Shown here: positions 8,057 through 15,957 of the stretch, piece after piece
Layout: the number at the start of each line of letters is the position of its first letter
How positions within the stretch are numbered: the stretch's first letter is position 1
Source: JAYODW01 sp038116745
GTDB lineage: Bacteria > Pseudomonadota > Gammaproteobacteria > Ga0077536
DNA: 25,376 nucleotides
Direction of reading: 5' to 3'
Assembly (NCBI GenBank): GCA_038116745.1
Contig: JAYODW010000059.1
Coordinates: 1 to 25,376 of the forward strand
The notes under the pieces: model-generated
Seen by the model: the letters and a program-made list of their open reading frames with translations, nothing else
Told to the model about the DNA's origin: nothing
Databases searched by the model: none
Translations under genes and position numbers: made by a program

Positions 8057-9182
8057 GGAGCGACTCTGTGCAGCCCTTTTCCGGGTAGCGGTCAGCCTGG
8101 CGAGCATCTGGCTGATGCTCGACGCCACGAGGCCAGAGGCAGGCTCATCCAATGGCACCGAGCGTCCCACTGCTGTCCTGGGGCTACCTGCCGATCCAGA
8201 CTTTCTGCGTGCAGAGCACCCGCGTGCTTTTCGGTTCCCCCAGGATCACGGGATGCACCCGGCCTATCGCAACGAATGGTGGTATTTCACGGGGCACCTC
8301 GAGAGCGACGATGGTCGCAAATTCGGCTTTCAGCTGACGTTATTTCGCTTCGAACTCGCGTCGAACGTCCCCGCGTCTGCTTCCGCGTGGCGGACACCGC
8401 GCGTGCTCATGGGGCACTTTGCGCTGAGCGACCTAACAACCCGTCAGTTTCATGCCTATGAGCGCCTGACTAGGGCGCACCCGGCGCTGGCCGGAATAGA
8501 AGCCCAGCCGCTGAGCATCTGGCTCGACGACTGGTCCATCAGCCGAGACGCAGAGGACGAGCGCTGGGAGTTGCGCGCAGCGCAGTCGGGCGTCGGGATC
8601 CGCCTTTCACTGCAACCCAACAGCAGCACGGTGCTGCAAGGAAAAGCAGGCTTATCGCGCAAAAGCAGCGATGGCCCGCAGAGCTCTTACTACTACTCAA
8701 TTCCGCGGTTGCGCGCGGTGGGTACAGTCCTGATTGAGGGTCTGAGCGTGCCGGTCAGGGGCAGCGCCTGGCTCGACCGTGAGTGGGGCTCCGATACAGC
8801 CCCTCCGAAGCAAGCGGGCTGGGACTGGTTCGGCCTCCAGCTCGATGACGGCAGCTGCCTCATGTTTTATCGGCTGCGACGCCAGGATGGAACTATCGAA
8901 CCGCGCTCTCATGGCAGTCTGCTGCATACGAACGGGACGGTCTCAGCACTGCCGCTCGGTGCGGTTCAACTCCACGATATTCAGTGGTGGCGCAGCCCTG
9001 CCAGCGGGCGGCGTTATCCCTCAGGGTGGCGGCTCACGGTCGCAGACCATGAGATTGACCTCTTCGTCCGACCGCGACTGCAGCAGCAGGAATGGCGCGG
9101 GCGCTTTCCTTACTGGGAGGGTGCCGTTTCGATCAGCGGCACGCATACAGGGCTGGGGTATGTGGAGCTGACGGGCTACTGA
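8049..9182 (+). CDS. AttH/CrtC-like protein with paired lipocalin-like domains
   Basis: This 377-residue protein belongs to the CrtC/AttH group (lipocalin-like fold, Pfam families known as CrtC and Lipocalin_9). Family blocks visible are EWWYFTGHL (76-84), FGFQLTLFR (92-100), WLDREWGS (241-248) and GWDWFGLQLDDG (257-268). Residues 8-25 are hydrophobic, so the protein is probably exported or membrane-anchored; there is no lipobox cysteine, so it is not a typical lipoprotein. Database names such as carotenoid 1,2-hydratase come from the homology to CrtC, but no carotenoid genes are near. Its place directly after an FtsX-type ABC permease, overlapping by eight bases, matches the AttEFGH arrangement and suggests a periplasmic partner that binds the transported, probably hydrophobic, molecule. 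That role is inference. Confidence 0.88.
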   Translation: MSKERLCAALFRVAVSLASIWLMLDATRPEAGSSNGTERPTAVLGLPADPDFLRAEHPRAFRFPQDHGMHPAYRNEWWYFTGHLESDDGRKFGFQLTLFRFELASNVPASASAWRTPRVLMGHFALSDLTTRQFHAYERLTRAHPALAGIEAQPLSIWLDDWSISRDAEDERWELRAAQSGVGIRLSLQPNSSTVLQGKAGLSRKSSDGPQSSYYYSIPRLRAVGTVLIEGLSVPVRGSAWLDREWGSDTAPPKQAGWDWFGLQLDDGSCLMFYRLRRQDGTIEPRSHGSLLHTNGTVSALPLGAVQLHDIQWWRSPASGRRYPSGWRLTVADHEIDLFVRPRLQQQEWRGRFPYWEGAVSISGTHTGLGYVELTGY

Positions 9183-9184
9183 AC

Positions 9185-9199
9185 CGTGGATGAACCACG
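9185..9199. terminator. Hairpin between convergent genes, weak terminator candidate
   Basis: The 26-base gap between the attH-like stop (9182) and the ppnN stop (9209) contains a perfect 5-bp stem, CGTGG and CCACG, with a 5-base loop. No T run follows on either strand, so intrinsic termination is doubtful; it may only protect 3' ends. Confidence 0.25.
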
Positions 9200-9208
9200 C
9201 CCCCCAGT

Positions 9209-10621
9209 TCACGCAGAGCGAAAACGATAGGTCGGCTCGTAGCCTGGGTGTCCGAGCCTCATCCGTCCATCTCGGACAAAGGATTCAAGCAGTCGCTCCA
9301 TGGCTCGCAGGATCACCGGCGCACCTCCTATCTCAATGGGACCGCGCTCCTCTACCGCACAGGCAAAATCGGCCTTGACATTCGCGGCAACAATGCCCGA
9401 GAAGGCATGGCGCAACTGCCCTGCCAGAACAGGGGTCTCAAGCGATGGCGAAAGATCGAGAGCAGCCATCCGTTCGTGGGTTGGGACGAAGACTGTCTGG
9501 TAGCTGGGATCGATATTCAGATGCCAATTGAAAAACAGGGCATCGCCCTGCTGTCGCCGGGACTCCTGTACCTGATCAACCGCCTCACTGAGCGCGCTGG
9601 CCACCCCTGAGGGATCGTCGATAACGACGCGGTAGTGGGCAGCTGCAGCATCACCAAGAACAGCGCGAATAAACCCGTCAAGGCTTTCAAAAAAGTCCGC
9701 GCTTTCCGCAGGGCCGGTAAAAAGAATTGGCAGCAGCTGCTGTTCGTTGCCGGCCATCCCCAGCACACCAAGGACGTAGAGGATCTCCTCCACGGTCCCG
9801 ACACCGCCCGGGAATACAACCACGCCATGCGCGAGACGCACAAAAGCCTCAAGGCGACGCTCCATACTGGGCATGATGACGAGACGATTGACGATCGGGT
9901 TGGGAGATTCGGCGGCAATAATCCCCGGTTCAGTGATCCCTACAAAACGGCCGTCACTGATTCGCTGCTTCGCGTGGCCAACTAGTGCGCCCTTCATCGG
10001 CCCTTTCATGGCACCCGGACCGCAGCCGGTACAGACATCGAACCCGTGCAGCCCCAGCGCGTAGCCGACGTCTTTGCTGTATTCGTACTCGGCTCTGCCA
10101 ATGGCGTGTCCGCCCCAGCAGACGACAAGACTGCGGTTATTCCGGCCATCGAGGATCGTCGCGTTGCGCAGCGTCCTAAAGACTGATTCGGTGGGGCTGA
10201 TCGACGCTGCCGGCGCCGCGTCCTGTTCCTCGCGACCGCAAATCTCCTCGCTGGTGAATAGAAGGTCGCGGAGAACAGCGAAAAGCTGTTCACGCACACC
10301 GTCAACTATGCGGCCGGCGACGAATGCGCCCGCAGGCGCGTTACTCAGCGTAAGGCACACGCCCTGGTTCTCCCGCTCTATCCGCACGTCAAAGTTGCGA
10401 TAGCGCTCAAACAGCGCCCTCGCGTCATCGAGTTCGAGCCCACTGCTCAGCACCGCCAGGCAGCAACTGCGCAGCAGCTTTATGACAGACGCCGGCGGGT
10501 TTTCGCACAGCGCCGCTATCTCCGCACGTGACAGCGTCGCCAGGGTGCGAACAGGCGTAACCCGGGCGCGGGGGATAGTCTCGGCTCGGTTCGAATGCGG
10601 TGCTGGTTCAGTCGTTTTCAT
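9209..10621 (-). CDS. ppnN: Nucleotide 5'-monophosphate nucleosidase PpnN (LOG family)
   Basis: PpnN (YgdH) hydrolyses purine and pyrimidine nucleoside monophosphates to base and ribose 5-phosphate, and in E. coli is stimulated by (p)ppGpp. The central LOG domain shows GGHAIGRAEYEYSKD, GPGAMKGPMKGA and the signature PGGVGTVEE (near residues 271-279 from the ATG start). The N-terminal and C-terminal flanking domains are both present, and the length of 470 residues is close to the 454 of E. coli PpnN. The ATG at 10621 is preferred over the in-frame GTG at 10630; neither has a good Shine-Dalgarno sequence. Its likely promoter (10653-10681) faces away from, and overlaps, the promoter of the small acidic protein gene. 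It converges with the attH-like gene. Confidence 0.93.
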   Translation of the reverse strand: MKTTEPAPHSNRAETIPRARVTPVRTLATLSRAEIAALCENPPASVIKLLRSCCLAVLSSGLELDDARALFERYRNFDVRIERENQGVCLTLSNAPAGAFVAGRIVDGVREQLFAVLRDLLFTSEEICGREEQDAAPAASISPTESVFRTLRNATILDGRNNRSLVVCWGGHAIGRAEYEYSKDVGYALGLHGFDVCTGCGPGAMKGPMKGALVGHAKQRISDGRFVGITEPGIIAAESPNPIVNRLVIMPSMERRLEAFVRLAHGVVVFPGGVGTVEEILYVLGVLGMAGNEQQLLPILFTGPAESADFFESLDGFIRAVLGDAAAAHYRVVIDDPSGVASALSEAVDQVQESRRQQGDALFFNWHLNIDPSYQTVFVPTHERMAALDLSPSLETPVLAGQLRHAFSGIVAANVKADFACAVEERGPIEIGGAPVILRAMERLLESFVRDGRMRLGHPGYEPTYRFRSA

Positions 10622-10643
10622 AGAGGGCACTTACAAAAAAGTG

Positions 10644-10671
10644 TTGAAGTCGATTATGAGGTTCCTATAAT
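10644..10671 (+). promoter_or_regulatory. Strong sigma-70-like promoter for the small acidic protein gene
   Basis: TTGAAG (10644-10649) and a perfect TATAAT (10666-10671) are separated by 16 bases, the best promoter match in the window. Transcription would begin near 10678, giving a leader of about 92 bases before the ATG at 10770. The leader contains two palindromes and six GATC sites. Confidence 0.65.
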
Positions 10672-10681
10672 CTACCTGTAA
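10653..10681 (-). promoter_or_regulatory. Candidate ppnN promoter, overlapping and divergent
   Basis: On the minus strand TTACAG (10681-10676) and CATAAT (10658-10653) are spaced by 17 bases, with a start expected near 10646, about 25 bases before the ppnN ATG. It occupies the same DNA as the opposite promoter, so the two should compete for RNA polymerase. Confidence 0.4.
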
Positions 10682-10756
10682 GATCAGTGATCTAAACGAT
10701 CAAAATAAGATCTGATCTGAGAAAAGCACGCCATTTGTCTAACTGTAAAGCCGATC
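10681..10756. promoter_or_regulatory. Operator-like palindromes and GATC cluster
   Basis: AGATCA-G-TGATCT (10681-10693) and AGATC-T-GATCT (10708-10718) are perfect interrupted palindromes whose centres lie 26 bases apart. Six GATC tetramers occur within these 76 bases (five of them within 36 bases, the sixth at 10753). The sites lie just downstream of the plus-strand promoter and upstream of the ppnN promoter, where a repressor or methylation-sensitive regulator could act. Which protein binds is not shown by the sequence. Confidence 0.5.
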
Positions 10757-10769
10757 GGAGGATTGAAGG

Positions 10770-11012
10770 ATGGGCACACAGGCAACATCAGAAGCGTGGA
10801 ACGACCTCGTCGAGGAACTCGCACAGCTCGAGTCGCTGATCCCGTTGTTGGGAGAAGAGCACGAACTTGATGAAATTGATGAGGAAATTGAAGAACTTGA
10901 GCAGCTAATCGCTGGTGCTGGGGAACCCTCTGACGAGCACTCGCTGCGCGCACTGACCTTTCTGCAGACGGAACTCCTGCGCAAGCGCCAGATGCGAGAC
11001 GACCTCTACTGA
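10770..11012 (+). CDS. Small very acidic coiled-coil protein, unknown function
   Basis: This 80-residue protein begins at an ATG with a strong GGAGGA ribosome binding site 7 bases upstream and sits behind the best promoter in the window, so it is very probably expressed. About 22 residues are Asp or Glu against about 5 Lys/Arg, with a Glu-rich block at 29-44 (GEEHELDEIDEEIEELE) that has coiled-coil heptad character. The C-terminal part is more basic (LLRKRQMRD). There is no signal peptide, membrane segment or DNA-binding motif. I do not recognise the family. It could be an acidic regulator or binding partner of a basic protein, but the sequence does not decide this. No clear terminator follows it. 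Confidence 0.75.
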   Translation: MGTQATSEAWNDLVEELAQLESLIPLLGEEHELDEIDEEIEELEQLIAGAGEPSDEHSLRALTFLQTELLRKRQMRDDLY

Positions 11013-11251
11013 GTCGATCGCAAAGACGACATCTCCGCCATTTTCGGTATCGGTGTCGAGTGCATCATGCTTTGAAACGGGTCGCGTCAGCCTATCGCTG
11101 AGATTTACGAGGCGCCCCAAAAACGCCGGGTCTCATTCTCGCACCGGCTCCGGCACCAGAGGAAAGCAGCCGACGACGCTCAGCTCACATTCGAGCCGCG
11201 GCTATCTTCGAGCGAAGCGACTCCGGCGAAAGGCGTCGCTCCAGCGATTTG
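11013..11251. other. Convergent intergenic region with no recognised gene
   Basis: This 239-base stretch separates the acidic protein gene from the 3' end of galU. An imperfect inverted repeat (AGCGAC and GTCGCT around 11220-11246) lies just past the galU stop but lacks a T run. An open frame from 11053 crosses into galU on the other strand and looks like a shadow. Confidence 0.4.
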
Positions 11252-12130
11252 CTATCCCCTTTCACGTTGCTCAAGCCAGGCAGCGAAATCGCCGGCCACC
11301 TCCGGATGCTTGAACGCATAGTCCACGGTGGCCTGCAGATAGCCCAGCTTGGAGCCACAGTCGTAGCGCCGCCCCTCAAATTCATAAGCCAGCGCCTGCT
11401 GCTGTGAAAGCAGAGTGGCGATGCCATCTGTCAGCTGGATCTCTCCGCCGGCACCGCGACCGGTATCGGCCAGGATCCCCATGATCTCCCCAGGCAAGAC
11501 ATAGCGCCCAACCACCGCCAGCGTGCTTGGCGCCACATCCGGCTTCGGTTTTTCCACAATCTCAGTGATCTTGCTGACCCGTGAATCGATCGGCCGCGTC
11601 GCCACAATACCGTACCGCTGGGTCTCCTCCCTCGGGACGGTCTGCACAGCAAGCACCGCCGAGTTGTAATGTTCGTATTGCTCGATCATCTGACTGAGGC
11701 AGCCACGGGCGCCACCATCGATTAGGTCATCCGCCAACAGGACAGCAAAAGGTTCGTCGCCCACCGCCGGCCGCGCGCACAGGACCGCATGGCCGAGACC
11801 CAGGGGCTCCGACTGACGAATGTAGATACACGAAACGTGCCCCGGCAGAATGTTCCTGACCATTTCGAGCATGGCCGTTTTGCCGTCTTTTTCCAGCTCC
11901 GACTCAAGCTCATAGGCCTTGTCAAAATGATCCGGGATTGCCCGCTTAGCACGGCCAGTCACGAAAATAAGCTCTTCGATACCAGCTTCGACAGCCTCCT
12001 CAGCGGCGTACTGAATCAAAGGCTTGTCGACGATGGGCAGCATTTCCTTCGGGCTGGCTTTGGTGGCGGGCAGAAATCGAGTGCCCAGCCCGGCAACGGG
12101 AAAGACCGCTTTGCGTATGCGCTTGGCCAT
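11252..12130 (-). CDS. galU: UTP--glucose-1-phosphate uridylyltransferase
   Basis: GalU makes UDP-glucose from UTP and glucose 1-phosphate, the precursor for the UDP-glucose dehydrogenase encoded at 20640-21944. The nucleotide-binding signature GLGTRFLPATKASPKEMLP is at residues 14-32, and LADDLID and the C-terminal YDCGSKLGYLQATVDYA block are typical. At 292 residues it is full length. The ATG follows directly on the stop of the dehydratase gene (TGAATG), so translation is coupled and galU is the last gene of the polysaccharide operon. There is no sign of damage. Confidence 0.96.
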   Translation of the reverse strand: MAKRIRKAVFPVAGLGTRFLPATKASPKEMLPIVDKPLIQYAAEEAVEAGIEELIFVTGRAKRAIPDHFDKAYELESELEKDGKTAMLEMVRNILPGHVSCIYIRQSEPLGLGHAVLCARPAVGDEPFAVLLADDLIDGGARGCLSQMIEQYEHYNSAVLAVQTVPREETQRYGIVATRPIDSRVSKITEIVEKPKPDVAPSTLAVVGRYVLPGEIMGILADTGRGAGGEIQLTDGIATLLSQQQALAYEFEGRRYDCGSKLGYLQATVDYAFKHPEVAGDFAAWLEQRERG

Positions 12131-13999
12131 TCAAAGGTTCCTTTTCAGAGTGATAACGTTGGCTGCATTCACGGTAACAGATCCGTCGGACGCGCCTTGG
12201 AGCGTCACTTGTTTAAGCAGTTCGAGAAGCTCCGTCTCCGCGTACTCCTCAGCTTTCTCACGCATAGCGCTGAGCGTCTCCTCAACCAGCGCCCCATCGA
12301 TGTCCGCCGGTTGGGCGAGGAGAAGCTTCTCGTGAGCCGTGGGCGCGAGCGCTTCGTGCGGATAAAACAATTCCTCCGTCATCTTTTCTCCTGGGCGCAG
12401 GCCTGTATAGCGAATTTCAATATCCCTCCCTGGTTCCAGTCCGGATAAGCGAATGACCTGCTCCGCCAAGAATTGAATGTGTACCGGCTCTCCCATATCG
12501 AGCACAAAGACATCGCCGCCGTTGCCGACTGTCGATGCCGCCAGTATGAGCTGGCTCGCCTCCGTGATTGTCATGAAGTAACGCGTGGCATCGGCATGTG
12601 TGACCGTAACAGGCCCACCTGCGGCAACCTGCTCTCTGAAGAGCGGGACGACGCTGCCCGCAGAGTCGAGCACATTCCCGAAACGCACGGCGACGAACCG
12701 GGTCTCTGATGAGCGGTTGCGGTGTGCGCACAAAAGTTCGACGAAACGCTTGGTCGCGCCCATGACGTTGCCTGGCTGCACGGCCTTATCCGTTGAAATC
12801 AGCACAAAGCTTTCACATCGATGCCGTTCGGCCGCATCGATGACATTCGCCGACCCCAGAATGTTGTTGCGCACAGCCTCCCGCACCTGCCCTTCCAGCA
12901 AAGGGACGTGCTTGTAGGCGGCCGCATGAAACACACATTGGGGGTGATATTGCGAAAAAACCCGCTCGAGCGCGGCCGGGTCACAGACATCACCGAGTCG
13001 CGCGGCGAGTTTCAGATCCGGAAAACGCTGGTGAAGCTCGCGCTGAATCTGATAAACGTTGAGCTCGCTCTGATCAAAGACAATCAGCTGCGCCGGAGCG
13101 AGCGCGGCAATCTGGCGACAAAGCTCGCTGCCAATTGAGCCACCACCACCAGTCACCAGCACGCAGCGACCTCGCAAGGACCCCTGTATCGCAGGCCAGT
13201 CGAGCTCGACTTTTTCCCGCCCCAGAAGGTCGCTGATGGAAACTTCCCGTAATGCCTGGGCCGTAACCTTGCCGCTCACGATATCGTGCAGGCGCGGTAG
13301 GGTTCTGAACGGAACGCCGCTTTCCTCACACAGAGATACGATGCGCTGCATCTGCGCGTTCGACGCAGTGGGCACGGCGATCACCAGAAGCTCGACAGCG
13401 TGTTTATCGACGACCCGAGTCAGTTCTTCCATACCTCCGAGTACAGGTACGCCCCGAATACGGGCTTTCCATAAGGCCGGGTTATCGTCGATCAGGCCGA
13501 CGGGGAGAAAACCAGGCGCGCGGAGCAGGTCGCGGACCATCGCTTCTCCCGCATTTCCTGCGCCCAGGATCAGCACACGCTCTCCGATGCCGAGTTGCCC
13601 CAGACTCAGTGAATGGTCTTTCCACATCCGGTAAGCCAGTCGCGGTCCGCCCAGAAAAAAAATCAGGAGCAGGGGGTACAACACGAGCATGGAGCGCGGG
13701 ACATTGTGCAGGCGCGTCAACAGGAAGAGGGTCGTGCCAATGAGCATGGTGCCCAAGGCCGCTGACCGCACGATATTCCAGAGGTCAGGTAGGCTCGCAA
13801 AGCGCCATAAACCCCGGTAAAGATTGAAAAAACGTGAGGCTGCAGCCTGGATCACCACGATCAGGGGTAAGAGGGTCAGGTTAGCCTCAAGAAGGTCAGG
13901 CGGCGGAGCCTCGAAATTGAAGCGCGCGAACAGCGCCAACAGCCACGCTGCTGCACTCGCGCTCAGGTCATGCAGGAGAATTTTACTTTTCGGCGTCAC
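12131..13999 (-). CDS. WbpM/CapD-type UDP-GlcNAc 4,6-dehydratase
   Basis: This inner-membrane enzyme of the WbpM/PglF/CapD family converts UDP-GlcNAc to UDP-4-keto-6-deoxy-GlcNAc, the precursor of QuiNAc and FucNAc. From the GTG at 13999 (622 residues) there are four N-terminal membrane segments (about residues 8-125), a CoA-binding-like Rossmann domain with GAGNAGE (146-152) and the catalytic SDR domain with TGGGGSIGSE (283-292). The active-site region reads STDKAVQPGNVMGATKR (402-418), with Met413 in place of the usual catalytic Tyr and K417, as is known for WbpM. A longer start at ATG 14104 is possible but would overlap the previous gene by 82 bases, and the family normally starts close to the KILLHDL segment. 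No clear Shine-Dalgarno sequence precedes 13999, 23 bases after the preceding stop. Confidence 0.92.
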   Translation of the reverse strand: MTPKSKILLHDLSASAAAWLLALFARFNFEAPPPDLLEANLTLLPLIVVIQAAASRFFNLYRGLWRFASLPDLWNIVRSAALGTMLIGTTLFLLTRLHNVPRSMLVLYPLLLIFFLGGPRLAYRMWKDHSLSLGQLGIGERVLILGAGNAGEAMVRDLLRAPGFLPVGLIDDNPALWKARIRGVPVLGGMEELTRVVDKHAVELLVIAVPTASNAQMQRIVSLCEESGVPFRTLPRLHDIVSGKVTAQALREVSISDLLGREKVELDWPAIQGSLRGRCVLVTGGGGSIGSELCRQIAALAPAQLIVFDQSELNVYQIQRELHQRFPDLKLAARLGDVCDPAALERVFSQYHPQCVFHAAAYKHVPLLEGQVREAVRNNILGSANVIDAAERHRCESFVLISTDKAVQPGNVMGATKRFVELLCAHRNRSSETRFVAVRFGNVLDSAGSVVPLFREQVAAGGPVTVTHADATRYFMTITEASQLILAASTVGNGGDVFVLDMGEPVHIQFLAEQVIRLSGLEPGRDIEIRYTGLRPGEKMTEELFYPHEALAPTAHEKLLLAQPADIDGALVEETLSAMREKAEEYAETELLELLKQVTLQGASDGSVTVNAANVITLKRNL

Positions 14000-14022
14000 A
14001 GCGCTGCTAAAGGGTAGGCCGC

Positions 14023-15009
14023 TCAGTCGACGGGCGGAAGGGAGCGACCCGCATGGTACCAGAGCAGTGCGAGAGCCCCGTAAGAAGCGCTGCAGATCAG
14101 CCAATTCAGCTCAGGGCGCACCAGCGCACACCATGCGGGAAACCAGCCCAACAGCAGATTCAGAGTAGCAAGCCGAACCACCAGTTTGTGCGGGGACAAA
14201 CCCGAAAGCACCAGTCGCTGATAAAGATGACTGCGATGAGCACGCCACCAGGGTTCTCGTCGGTAAATCCGACGCAGAAGAGTCAAAGTCGCATCCGTGA
14301 CAAAAGGGCCTATCAGGATCAGTCCGGCCGCGATCGGCACCCCGGCCTGGACACCAAGATAGATAAGCGCGGCAATTTGGAAACCGAGAAAATAGCTCCC
14401 GCTATCTCCCATGAATATCCGCGCCGGATACCAGTTGAAGAAGAGAAAACCGCCCACGCAAACCGCGAGGCTCACCATTAACGCGGCCACGATAGGCTGC
14501 TGCGCATGGAAAAAAAGCACTGCAGATCCCAATGAGAAAAGTATCGCCTGAACCGCCGCAAACCCGTCTGAACCATCCATAAAATTGAATAGATTGACCA
14601 CCCAGACGATGCCAAGACTGACCAGAAGAAACAGGAGAGGGTCTGGAATGGCGGACGGCATAGCCGGCGTAAAGTGCAGAAAGACTGCGGTCAGCAAAAA
14701 CTGAATCAGTAGGCGAACGCGTGGAGATTGTGGTCGCCAATCATCAACTCCACCCAGCACAGCGAATCCCAGGCCCACCCCGACCAAGGGCAGTTTCCAA
14801 CCGGCCGGGAGCTGAGAGAAAAAAAACGCCGTAGCGGCGGTGATGACAAAAGCGATGCCGCCGCCCCGAGGCGTCGGCTCGATGTGCAGACTTCTGGCAT
14901 TGGGCCTGTCGAGCATTGAGAGTCGCGGCAGATAATGGACCAGCAGTGCCGTCAGTGCGTAAGAAGCCATTCCGAGAGTGAACAGACCTACGACATGGGC
15001 AGCAATCAT
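14023..15009 (-). CDS. WbpL/WecA-type polyprenyl-phosphate sugar-1-phosphate transferase
   Basis: This 328-residue integral membrane enzyme transfers a sugar 1-phosphate from a UDP-sugar to undecaprenyl phosphate and so starts the repeat unit. Around ten hydrophobic segments are present. The conserved loops are GGVDDW (86-91), NLFNFMDGSDG (139-149), FMGDSGS (199-205) and AHRSHLYQ (257-264), which carry the Mg-binding aspartates and the sugar-nucleotide loop. Its place beside a WbpM-like dehydratase and a reductase suggests that the first sugar is QuiNAc or FucNAc, as with Pseudomonas WbpL. The ATG at 15009 overlaps the preceding stop as ATGA; an earlier in-frame start at 15060 would lie entirely within that gene and adds a non-conserved, Cys-containing leader. 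Confidence 0.93.
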   Translation of the reverse strand: MIAAHVVGLFTLGMASYALTALLVHYLPRLSMLDRPNARSLHIEPTPRGGGIAFVITAATAFFFSQLPAGWKLPLVGVGLGFAVLGGVDDWRPQSPRVRLLIQFLLTAVFLHFTPAMPSAIPDPLLFLLVSLGIVWVVNLFNFMDGSDGFAAVQAILFSLGSAVLFFHAQQPIVAALMVSLAVCVGGFLFFNWYPARIFMGDSGSYFLGFQIAALIYLGVQAGVPIAAGLILIGPFVTDATLTLLRRIYRREPWWRAHRSHLYQRLVLSGLSPHKLVVRLATLNLLLGWFPAWCALVRPELNWLICSASYGALALLWYHAGRSLPPVD

Positions 15010-15926
15010 AGCGGCCGCCGCAGATCCGCACCCAGCACAATAGAAAGGTCTGGCGTCCACCCGAGATCGTCTCGTGCCAGAGAAGAGTCCAGCACCAGGG
15101 TTCCGAGCAGGCGTTTCATTGTGCCGCGTTGCGCCATCATGGCGGCCAGCCCAACCAGCATTGATTCAGGGAGAGAAAACAGCCGCGGCTCCACGCCAGC
15201 ATTAGACGCCAGAGCCCGGATCAACGCAGGTGTTGACAGCTCAACGTCGCTCAGGGTTACTGGTGCGGCTGGCGGCACATCAACCTCCAGCGCGCCAAGC
15301 ACGGCGCTCGCCAGGTTCTCCACATGGACCAAGCCGCGCAGATTCTGGACATCGCGGAAAGGCAGCGGGACGCCTCGGCGCAACAGGTGGGTCAACGCAG
15401 CCAGGTTGCCTTTTTGCCCAGGGCCGTAGACCAGCGGTGGCCGGAGCACAACGGGTTCCAGAGCTGGGGTGTCATACAGAACACGCTCCGCGGCTAGCTT
15501 GCTGCGCCCGTACGCATCCTGCGGCCGAGGGGGCATGTCCCCCCTGACGCGTACCCATTCTCCACGCTGTGTTTCGGAATACTCCGCACCCGCCTTGACC
15601 GAACTCATGAACACAAAACGACGCACATCCGCGAATGAGGCAGCCCGCGCCAAGGCAGCAGTGCCCGCTACATTGACCACGTCATACTGCAGGGCCCCGG
15701 CTCGCGTGTGGGCCACTCCCGCCAGATGCACTACGGCATCAATGCCAGCCATAGAGGAAGACCAGTCGGTCATCCCGCTGAGCGGGCCGCTTACGACGGT
15801 TTTCTCCGCGTGAGGCACTGGCACGGAGCGCCTGACTGCAGCAACAACCGTGTAGCCTGCTGACCGCAGTCTCCTGCAGACGACGAGACCAATAAATCCG
15901 GTTGCACCCGTGACCAGGACTTTCAT
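15006..15926 (-). CDS. NAD(P)-dependent sugar-nucleotide reductase/epimerase, WbpV-like
   Basis: This is an extended short-chain dehydrogenase acting on a sugar nucleotide. From the ATG at 15926 (306 residues) it has TGATGFIG (6-13), the active-site serines in FMSSVKAG (106-113) and the YGRSK motif with Y139 and K143. Between WbpL- and WbpM-like genes, the likely job is reduction of UDP-4-keto-6-deoxy-GlcNAc to UDP-QuiNAc or UDP-FucNAc, as WbpV or WbpK do in Pseudomonas aeruginosa. Which C4 epimer is made cannot be told by eye. The frame is open to 15971, but that start adds 15 residues before the nucleotide-binding strand and overlaps the glycosyltransferase gene; 15926 is the natural start, 31 bases after the upstream gene. 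Confidence 0.9.
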   Translation of the reverse strand: MKVLVTGATGFIGLVVCRRLRSAGYTVVAAVRRSVPVPHAEKTVVSGPLSGMTDWSSSMAGIDAVVHLAGVAHTRAGALQYDVVNVAGTAALARAASFADVRRFVFMSSVKAGAEYSETQRGEWVRVRGDMPPRPQDAYGRSKLAAERVLYDTPALEPVVLRPPLVYGPGQKGNLAALTHLLRRGVPLPFRDVQNLRGLVHVENLASAVLGALEVDVPPAAPVTLSDVELSTPALIRALASNAGVEPRLFSLPESMLVGLAAMMAQRGTMKRLLGTLVLDSSLARDDLGWTPDLSIVLGADLRRPL

Positions 15927-15957
15927 TGCGTGCAGCACCACGTGCCGGGACCGGTGC

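Noticed and set aside
8049..9182. Carotenoid biosynthesis gene (crtC)
   Set aside because: Similarity is to the wider CrtC/AttH fold. No other carotenoid gene is present, and the overlap with an FtsX-type ABC operon points to the AttH role.
12251..12410. Damage or catalytic loss in the dehydratase because the SDR tyrosine is missing (Met413)
   Set aside because: Met at this position is the known arrangement in the WbpM branch; the adjacent Lys and the rest of the site are intact.
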